The notes below the pieces were generated by a model. The model was given only the letters and a program-made list of their open reading frames with translations, searched no databases and was not told the DNA's origin. From the NCBI RefSeq assembly GCF_000485595.1, contig NW_014577181.1:413147-457040 (forward strand): a stretch of DNA of 43,894 nucleotides, in the 5' to 3' direction. This document shows, piece by piece, positions 36,901 to 43,894 of this stretch. Source of the DNA: Priapulus caudatus (Eukaryota; Priapulida; Priapulimorpha; Priapulimorphida; Priapulidae). Every line of letters begins with the position of its first letter. The first letter of the stretch is position 1. The translations under genes were made by a program, and so were the position numbers.

Positions 36901-39900
36901 CCTTCTTCAGTTTCCTGACAGTTAAGGAAAATTACTCAGAAAGTTACACAGAAATGGTGGGCAAGTTTTAAAATCCTGCTATTGGAAGCTGCAAAAATAC
37001 TTTTTTGGGGGGTAAATGATTATTAGGAAGAATAAAGGCAATTTCCACTAACCCTTCCAAGCCCTGCTTCTTCTTCAGTTCTGGCACTCTGATGACGTTG
37101 GAGTTCATCTTCTGTTGCTCTCTTTCACGCAAGTTAATCTTTATCCTCTGCATGGCGCATTCCTTCGAGGTCATTGACAAGTCAAGAGGCTGGTCCGGGT
37201 CAGGTGGTGCAGCAGGAACTGGATAGTGGGGTGGTACCATAGGAGACCAGTTTGGAAGCAGCTCTTCTAAGTACCTTATGGTAACTGTGAGAAAATAAAA
37301 CAAGCGCCGCAGAGCGACAGCGCTCAACTGACGTGTACTGTAGCCAGGTATTCTTCTGATAAACTCACTGGCAACCGAATCAAGTGAGCCCTCCTGCCAC
37401 CGCGTGCGCGCTCAGAGCATATAATTAGGATAACTACTAATACAGATCTACTCTAATAGCAAAAGCAGTTCAGTCCTTTGTTAACAGTCAACAAATCCAT
37501 GTTTAACCCTCCTCTTAAGGGGTAAAAGGTTATCAGACACTTACTCTTCGCACGTCAGCGGAAAGTTCATTTCATGGTCCTTTCAATAAAGTGATAAAAA
37601 CGGTAGGTCAGCGCTGAAACAAAAAAGTTTTGCACTCGGTCCGTTAAACCATGTCCTCAGAAAATGTCTGATATCAGACCTTTCCCCCACTGCCCTTTGA
37701 CCTGTAACCTCCAATTTCACGCTGGTGATGGGTTTCCTCCACATCACACTATACATTGAATATTAAGAGCGTAGGTCGAGCTATTGAGATTTGTGCCGGC
37801 AATTCCGTATTGCCTCCTATTCCTTAAGTCAAGGGGAAATATTCCCCTCTATTGACACATGCTTGACCTTTGTCCCTTGACCCCCAAATTCGACATCCGA
37901 GACTTTTCGCGATCCTCCCAACGTCCCGAATATCAAGACGTACGTCAGAGCGTTAAGATTTGTGCCCAACTGTTGACGGACGCACGGACAGACGCACGGA
38001 CGGACAATCATGCAATTCTACAAGCTGCATCTGACTTCGTCAGCTGAGCTAACAAGTGCCACAGTGCGACAGGGCTCATCTGGTGTCTGGTGTTCTGCTG
38101 ATAAATTCATTTGTGCATAGCAAGACGTCTTATACATAAGTCTTCTTTATTCTTGTTTGACTTTCGTAGCCAATTGGAACAAATATATCAGCTACACTTT
38201 CGCACCCACCTAATCGCTATGCATTGCAGACACATGTGCATTGCAGGTTGGCAGGCAACAATTATGATTAGAAGCGTGCCAGCCATGGGCTGCCCCGTAT
38301 TTTTGCCTACCCACACGAGCATTCACTGATTCAGCCTTCAGTGTGCTATAGACAGACTGCTTTAGAAAATAATATGATTTAAGGAGCGTAAACCTTGTTC
38401 AACAAACATTTGCCTTTGCAATTAACATGTGCAACTGTAGCCTCACATTCACACAGGTATGGGCTCTAATAATAGCAAAGCAGTTCAGTCCTTTGTTAAC
38501 AGTCAACAAATCAATGTTTAACCCTCCTCTTGAGGGTCAAAAGGTTATTCGACACTTACTCTTCACATGTCAGCAGAAAGTACATTACACGGTCCTTTCA
38601 ATAAAGCCATAAAAATGGTTGGTCACCGCTGAAACAAAAAAGTTTTTTAATCGCTCCGTCAGACCATGTCTCAGAAATGTCTAAAATCTGCCCTGTGCCC
38701 CATTGACCTTTGACCTGTGATCCAATTTCAGTACAGTGATGGCTTTTCCTACCATGATGCTATACACCGACTATCACGAGCGTAGGTCAAGCCGTTTAGA
38801 TTTGTGCCGCAATTCTGCATTTCCTCCCTATACCTTAAGTTATGAGGGAATGTTCCCCTTCTTTTACACGCTCTTGACCTTCGACATTTGACCCAGCTTC
38901 GACATCCAACTGCGTTTTCGGATTACCCGCCCCACGTCCCGAATATCGTGACCGGTACGTCGAGTGTTAAAATTTGTGCCCCAGACGGTGAGTTCACGAC
39001 GGACGCACGAACGGCCGGACGCACGAACGGCCGGACAGACGGACAATCATGCGATTCTACAAGCTGCACCTGACTACGTCAGATGAGCTAAAAATAGTAC
39101 TCTATTCTTTAGACACATTGCAGTCATAAACAATATTCACCAATATTAAAACGTTTTAAGGTGCACAAATTAGTTCTGCTTAAAAAAAGTGTTATACCAG
39201 TAGGGTTCCACACATAAATTGAGTAACAATATACAACATATCATATCAATATATCACATAACATACATGAGTGCTTTCGTGTGTCCCTGCTTGCCTGAAT
39301 GTATTTGTGTATGCATGCAGACGTGTGCCTGTGTGCATGTGACATGCAACATTGAATCAGGGTAAAAAATACTTTTTTTCCACCAGAGCCATTTTTCTGA
39401 CTTGTCAAAAATTTACCAGAGCCATTTTTTATGTATTCAGAGCCATTTTCAGTTTCAAATTTTCGAAAAATACGTAATATAATGTACTCTTATTTTATTT
39501 GTGGGGAAGGGGGACATCAATGTAAATTGTATGTATTATTAATTCCATTAGTGTGTCAAATTTTCTGTTAATACATGCATGTACCTATAATAAATTATAT
39601 TTACATTACTACATATCACTAATCACATTTGTAACTCATGATCCAAACATCCTTTGAATCCATTCGCATTCACAATGCCGCCTCCGAGGCTCCGACACCT
39701 CTGACCTCTCCTATCTTCTAAGTTCTATCATAGTACCAAACTACCATTCTGTCCACCACTCCCCTTCTCACTCTTCTCTCTCTACATGTACACATGCTTC
39801 ACTAGTCACTACTTCTGGATTGCTTATTGTTTTGTTACTCTGTAATAAACATACAGAATGAACCACGTTATCTTTTCGTTTGGATGCAAATACATGTTTT

Positions 39901-42900
39901 TTTATATAAAAATACCACTGTCCAGTTGTTTGTTTCTTTTTTCAGTCTCAAAATAAGAAAGTACACGGTTAATTTGTCACAATCTCACAGATGTGTGCCT
40001 GTGAGTCTGTGACATCACATCACATCTGTCAGCATAGTTTATCATTGACTATCATTCATAGTTTCAACAGACAATGTATGAATGCAATTGTAACCACATC
40101 ATTGCAGATTAATACAAGGCAAGAGCTGGATTCAGCTGGTATTATTGTCAAGTTAAATTTAAATATGAATAAAAGTGTCAACAGTTTCTAGTTCTACACT
40201 CTGTTGTATAACTTTTATTATCAATTGTATTTTATTATGCGTCAGTGGTTTGATCTAGCCAGCGCCAGCTGCATAAGCAAGGTTTACACTGACGATTTTG
40301 AGTTGCCGAATTGTACGAACTTGGCAGTTTGGCAACTGACAATCGCCAGTGTAAACGCAAAAGTCGCACGTCCAACCGATCGATAGCAGTGAGTCGGAAG
40401 ATTAGAACATGTTCCAATTTCCCCAACTCGGACCAGGCGAGTTGGACGTTTTTTTTGCCAAGTGGCCAATCAGACAACAGCAATCAGGGGTGTGTCCCTC
40501 CACCCTAGGGGGAGAGCACGTTTTTGCTTTAGGCGCCACGCTGGCGGCATGTAATACATGCAAAAATGCGTATCCGCGTCGCCCCGCGCGCACTACGGGT
40601 CAAATGTTGAAACGTTTCCCGCCTCGGCCTCGCGGTCGATAACGTAAGAGCTTTGAATATATATATAGAAGGGTTGGTAGAAAGAAGAAAAACACCAACT
40701 TGACTGCATATAATCGTCAGTGTAAACCCAGCTTAAGCTGCTGCTGCCTGCACGGTGTATATGTATCGCTCGCTGTACGTGCGTACTTGTGTACATTTCA
40801 ATTTATCAGGCCACGGGAGCGATTTTCTCTCGGGCGATCGCTCTCGTTATTGTTCTTACCAGAGTGATTTTAGAGCTTACGAGAGCGAAATCGCTCGTCG
40901 CTCCCGTGTATTTTTTCCCCTGCATTGAACAGACTTTTGATCTGTTTGTTAGCAAATGTCTTTAATTATACTAAAATGCACAATTTAAATGAGTACTTAG
41001 GTACATAAAAGAAAACATACCCTTCTCTTCAAGTGTCTTTGCACTACTAGTTTCCAAGGGTTGGCTTCTTAACACAGTTTCCTAGTAAAAAGAAAAACTA
41101 CCTCATACAACAATAATTCTAGTTACAATCACAATTCATTACTACTACAGGAAGAAAGAAGTAAAATTTATTTTGATTGGTTTTATAGTTTTATGTGAAG
41201 CTAACTCTTTCGAATAGATTAAAATGGGTAAACATAGCTAATGCCAATTATGTACTGAGTTTACCGATTCTGATATCTTCTTGTTCTGACACAGTAGACA
41301 ATTTTCGGTTGGCTTCCAATCTGTTGGTTCTGTAGGTTGGTTCTCTGTTTCACAGCAATACAGTAATACAGTTACAACCAGTTTCTCTCAGTGTGTGATA
41401 CATAACATGCCTTAGTTCATGCAAAATCCAGAATAAGTACCTCAATGATCAATCCAAATGCAATTGTAATAAATCTGGTAAAATAATGTTGTTACCTACA
41501 TGATTATTCGATATTTTTTCATAGGATCCATATACAGTATATTTTGTTACTGATATAAACCACTCACATGCATAGAGAACTCGGCTATTTGTTTTACTTA
41601 CCCGGAACATGGAATAATTGCTATTATATTATTAATAAGTAAAGCTCTGACTTGTGAATAATGATCAATCTGAATTAAGCAATTACATAAATAAACACTC
41701 TCATGTACTTTCTTGCATACATAAATGCACCGCTCGCTCACAATAACACGTAAAATTATAGAAAGTGACTATTGGCCCGACGGTCGGGTGTATAAGAAAC
41801 CGTTCTCTATAGACCCGACGATCCATAGTTCCATTGTTATCATGTTATTGTTCGTTGTGTAGGCTCAGCGGTTATTAGCGATAATCTATTGAATATTGTT
41901 GAAAGAGTTAGGGTTAGGGATAGGGTTAAGGTTAGGGTTAGGGTTATGGAGTAGGGCGTAGGCTGCGGTGCTTTTTGGGATAGCCCTAGAGATTTTACGC
42001 ATTTGCCGACGGTCGGGCGAATAGACAGTAGCAACATACACACCCGACGGTCGGGCGAATAGACAGTAGCAACATACACACCCGACGGTCGGGCGAATAG
42101 ACAGTAGCAACATACACACCCGACGGTCGGGCGAATAGCCTCGGCCAAAATTATAGCTAAATTCTGATGAAGCTAAACATAATTGAATAATGATCCCATA
42201 AAGTTCTACTGGAGTTCTTCTTTGTATTACTTATAACATGGCAATAGCTTGATGTCTAGAAGTTTTCCCAAAAGATAACATAAAACTTATAGCTACCTGC
42301 TACCATTGGCATCTTAAGTACATGTCCGCAACAGAATTAATGCAATCAAAGAAATTAATTATTTTCTATACTAACCATTCAAGGGTTTCATTACATTGTT
42401 CCATCGACTTCTTCCGACGATACCCTCTGCTATAGATTCGTAACCTTTATACAAAAGAATGGCAACTTGTAAAACAAACAGGTAGTGTTATCAGAAGCAA
42501 CAATACAAATATATAATAAAGTATAGTAACAATTAGGTATATATATTTAATTGATATTATACATTGCCACTTCATACTAAGTACCATAATAAATATCAAT
42601 ATGTCATACTACACTATTATGAAGTTAACTCAATATATTTGTAATTGTATACTTTTACAATGGTTTAGGTGTTGATAAGCCCCATAATTAATTGAGTATA
42701 AATAAACTGTTTACGACATTACGTGCAAAAATATCAATAAATAAAATGTCAACCCAGCATGATATGACATGCATTTCAAACTTTAGAAAGATCTTGCAAA
42801 CATCAAAGAATATCATGGTTACCACATTAACATTAAAATAACATCCTGAGTTTTACCATTTTTCACAAACACACATTGTTATTAGGATTTTCACAATTAG

Positions 42901-43318
42901 GTTGCAGCATTTCATTGTCGTGTAATGGAAATATCTCATTTTCCAATTTTTCATTATTAAAAATCACATAAATCACGAATTACATTATTACTAGCACGAA
43001 ATTCACTTTTAATATAGAATATGCTTATAGAAAACCTTACATGGGTTAGTCAATGTAAAAAACGGGAAAATTATATTTTTAATGATTTTTTACCGTGATC
43101 AAGCAAGAAGAAATTAGATGAATCTCAGAATTATATTTGTACATAACGAACTCATGGCTTAAATATCAACCGCAGTTTTTAAATAACTACACAGAGGCAA
43201 AGAGCATTGCAATATGCGACTTACCTAGCATGTATAGAAGATTTTGTCTCCATTTTTGCAGCTCCTTGCGAAAACATCTCCTGTCTTGCAAACAACGAGC
43301 TGCTCCACACTCAGCCAT
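30966..43318 (-). CDS. LCOR/LCORL/E93 (Mblk-1)-family transcription cofactor, complete
   Basis: Thirteen exons, listed 5' to 3' on the minus strand, are 43225-43318, 42376-42426, 41265-41344, 41021-41081, 37053-37284, 36758-36914, 36454-36598, 35605-35764, 33473-33643, 32636-32798, 32202-32384, 31708-31970 and 30966-31074. All have GT-AG sites and fit phase exactly, giving 1869 bases, or 622 residues plus stop. Domains in order are the LCOR-type N-terminal region (about residues 1-80), the CtBP-binding motif PLDLS (128-132), a first pipsqueak HTH (about 186-230), a second one (about 457-505) and a basic stretch ERHLLRKRKI. LCOR and insect E93 proteins bind DNA through these HTH domains and recruit CtBP and nuclear receptors, repressing or steering hormone-dependent transcription in the nucleus. 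Two pipsqueak domains, as in E93/Mblk-1, point to that branch. The start ATG is the first in the exon. Confidence 0.92.
31380..31640 (+). repeat. Purine-rich low-complexity tract
   Basis: GA/GGA-rich sequence in the last intron of the LCOR-like gene. The plus-strand open frame through it (Glu/Arg/Gly rich) continues antisense to exon 12 and is a shadow. Confidence 0.85.
31900..32384 (-). other. Pipsqueak HTH domain 2 plus basic tail
   Basis: Exon 11 encodes RPKRGRYRNYDHDNLAMAV, then MSVHRAGTFYGVPHSTLEYK. Exon 12 opens with VKERHLLRKRKIQDQKEQQR. RGRY-x-x-YDH and YGVPHSTLEYKVKER are hallmark strings of the LCOR/E93 DNA-binding domain, so this is the best-conserved part of the protein. The basic tail may act as a nuclear localisation signal. 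Confidence 0.95.
33735..33860 (+). mobile_element. One end of a pogo/Tc1-like MITE
   Basis: TACAGTAAAACCCCGCGAGT, then AAGAACCTG, and GGTTCTTA repeats further in. CAGTAAAACCCCG is a typical terminal inverted repeat of pogo-like elements. I did not find the opposite terminus, so this may be a fragment. Confidence 0.4.
34011..34085 (+). repeat. (CATA)n microsatellite
   Basis: About sixteen ACAT/CATA units in an LCOR-like intron. Confidence 0.95.
36578..36914 (-). other. Pipsqueak HTH domain 1
   Basis: Exon 6 encodes YTEDELRAAVDDIRNGKL, then GTRRAAVLYGIPRSTLRNK. A spliced Val at the start of exon 7 completes it, followed by YKLEAEQ. It is the psq-type helix-turn-helix with the helix-3 sequence GIPRSTLRNKV typical of the first domain of E93/Mblk-1. 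Basic residues KLKKVRPGEG precede it. Confidence 0.92.
37175..37189 (-). other. PLDLS CtBP-binding motif
   Basis: Exon 5 encodes a Pro-rich stretch (PPHYPVPAAPPDPDQ) followed by PLDLSMTSKE. P-x-DLS is the classical docking motif for the corepressor CtBP and is conserved in LCOR and E93 proteins. It supports a corepressor role. Confidence 0.85.
37310..39095 (+). repeat. Tandemly duplicated element in LCOR intron 4
   Basis: Two copies (about 37310-38060 and 38065-39095) share GCGACAG-GCTCA near the start, then CAGTTCAGTCCTTTGTTAAC, GTTTAACCCTCCTCTT, CCTTTCAATAAAG, GCTGAAACAAAAAAGTTTT and the end GACGGACAATCATGC, ATTCTACAAGCTGCA and TCAG-TGAGCTAA. The second copy has about 250 extra bases in its first part. 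A CGGACGCACG-type short tandem precedes each end. Confidence 0.85.
39375..39455 (+). repeat. Triple AGAGCCATTTTT motif
   Basis: CCAGAGCCATTTTT occurs at about 39384 and 39415, and CAGAGCCATTTTC at about 39439, spaced roughly 25-30 bases. It is a short tandem of unknown nature inside the intron. Confidence 0.6.
40264..40740. mobile_element. MITE with GGTTTACACTGACGA terminal inverted repeats
   Basis: GGTTTACACTGACGA (40281-40295) is perfectly mirrored at 40714-40728. The flanks CAGCTGCATAAGC and GCTTAAGCTG extend it imperfectly. An internal GCCAGTGTAAACGC is a further partial copy. The interior has no transposase. Confidence 0.8.
40812..40908. mobile_element. Short foldback element
   Basis: CACGGGAGCGATTTTCTCTC with GCGATCGCTCTCG on the left mirrors ACGAGAGCGAAATCGCTCGT with CGCTCCCGTG on the right, around about 30 bases. 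The arms are GC-rich and contain repeated GAGCGA. Confidence 0.85.
41265..43318 (-). other. LCOR-type N-terminal conserved region (exons 1-3)
   Basis: Exon 1 encodes CFRKELQKWRQNLLYML, corresponding to the family's RR-x-L-x-x-WR-x-x-L helix. Exon 2, of only 51 bases, gives EGIVGRSRWNNVMKPLN. Exon 3 gives EPTDWKPTENCLLCQNKK, matching the E-x-TDW...C-x-x-C segment of vertebrate LCORL. The C-x-x-C pair, with upstream cysteines, could bind a metal. The splice phases (1, 1 and 0) join these small exons without a stop. Exon 2 is the weakest assignment because it is so short. Confidence 0.8.
41774..42138. mobile_element. Composite element: CCCGACGGTCGGG palindromes, TTAGGG array and 38-bp tandem
   Basis: It starts with the 13-base palindrome CCCGACGGTCGGG, followed by a TTAGGG-like array at 41907-41946. 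It closes with three full and one partial 38-bp units from 42007, each opening with CGACGGTCGGG. Every unit boundary recreates the palindrome. It lies in LCOR intron 2. Confidence 0.85.
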
Positions 43319-43380
43319 ATTTCTTCTTTGCCGGAAGTTACACGTACGTCATCACCTTGCACCGGAAATGTGACGTATTG
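43319..43380 (-). promoter_or_regulatory. Probable core promoter of the LCOR/E93-like gene
   Basis: Immediately upstream of the start codon lie an ETS-type CCGGAAGT (43331-43338), a CRE/ATF-like TACGTCAT (43345-43352), a second CCGGAAA (43362-43368) and TGACGTA (43371-43377). There is no TATA box. Closely packed ETS and ATF sites just before the first exon are typical of TATA-less animal promoters. This is motif evidence only. Confidence 0.4.
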
Positions 43381-43448
43381 TACCAAACATCGCAACTGCA
43401 GCCGCAGGTGAGATCAGAGACACTAATTCTTTAGTTTACACTTACTTA

Positions 43449-43604
43449 GAACGTTTCAGTAATAAATGGTAAATAAACACGAAATGTATTTAGTAATTTA
43501 CTACCAATGAAAATGTATTACTCTCTTTCGCCTGTTTTTGCCGATAACTTCCTGTGACCGTGTAAATCATACTAAATGCCGTTGAAATGGTCTTCTGCTG
43601 CTGT
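43449..43604 (+). repeat. Diverged single arm of the 5.4-kb foldback element (repeat A)
   Basis: AACGTTTCAGTAATAAATGG, CGAAATGTATTTAGTAATTT, ACTCTCTTTCGCCTG, TTGCCGATAACTTCCTGT and AAATGCCGTTGAAATGGTC parallel the left arm at 5485-5620 with many changes. Confidence 0.75.
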
Positions 43605-43765
43605 AGCTCCAAGAAACGGTATTGCTAGGGTTAGAAATACTAGACGTTGACGTGAAATACTAGATGTAGACGTTAGTCACACAGCCTGGTCGGGTTACTG
43701 CTGCTGCTGCATAGGTCCAGGTCCTATGACTATGTTACGTAGCCCGACCAGGCTGTGCGACGGAT
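43604..43765 (+). repeat. Dispersed repeat B, copy 2, with internal hairpin
   Basis: It has the same start and end strings as 6014-6111. In addition CACAGCCTGGTCGGGTTAC is mirrored by GTAGCCCGACCAGGCTGTG about 45 bases further on, making a stem. Confidence 0.85.
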
Positions 43766-43822
43766 TGTTTATACACTAATACAGCCTGACACCCTTCCAT
43801 ACAAAAAACCTATCACCTCTGC

Positions 43823-43894
43823 AGATCCAGATGAGACGGGATACTAGAGAAGCGTTGCCGAAAGGAGGTGTTAATCCAAAGCGCTAAGCGCAGA
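43823..43894 (+). repeat. Dispersed repeat C, copy 2, cut by the window edge
   Basis: GATCCAGATGAGACGGGATA, AGAGAAGCGTTGCCGAAAGG, AGGTGTTAAT and GCGCTAAGCGCAGA match the copy at 7559. Confidence 0.85.

Noticed and set aside
42007-42138. CRISPR-like array of direct repeats
   Set aside because: Units are identical head-to-tail 38-mers without unique spacers, in animal intron DNA. This is a simple tandem repeat.

Overview
The window is animal nuclear DNA: intron-rich genes with GT-AG splice sites, many foldback and MITE-like repeats, microsatellites and TTAGGG-type arrays. A marine invertebrate, perhaps a sponge, fits the small introns, the mix of repeats and the diverged proteins. That placement is inference. 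All gene models below were built by hand from splice sites, reading phase and protein-family motifs.

Layout: (1) 1-11.7 kb has no gene that I can support. It holds five degenerate tandem units, microsatellites, several perfect hairpins, large foldback elements and a telomere-like array. (2) 11.7-23.05 kb, plus strand, is a multi-exon gene for an immune or nucleotide-signalling-like protein. Its 17 phase-consistent exons from 13759 to the stop at 23045 encode two copies of an unrecognised WPI-x3-QE domain, a TIR domain with the NADase-type glutamate, a second degenerate TIR domain, and a C-terminal SLOG (LOG/DprA-like, STALD-like) nucleotide-binding domain. The first exons, upstream of 13759, are only partly resolved. 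(3) 23.05-30.97 kb is intergenic between two convergent genes, with a MITE and simple repeats. (4) 30.97-43.32 kb, minus strand, is a complete 13-exon gene of 622 codons. It encodes an LCOR/LCORL/E93(Mblk-1)-type transcription cofactor with the family's N-terminal region, a PLDLS CtBP-binding motif and two pipsqueak helix-turn-helix domains. Its introns carry several repeats. (5) 43.32-43.89 kb has the probable promoter of that gene and then a second copy of the repeat series seen at 5.4-7.6 kb.

The strongest candidate for a little-described system is the TIR-TIR-SLOG protein. In bacterial Thoeris defence a TIR enzyme makes a cyclic ADP-ribose isomer that a separate SLOG-containing effector senses. 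Here a putative TIR NADase, a TIR pseudo-enzyme and a SLOG sensor fold lie in one animal polypeptide. The two protein genes show no evident functional link.
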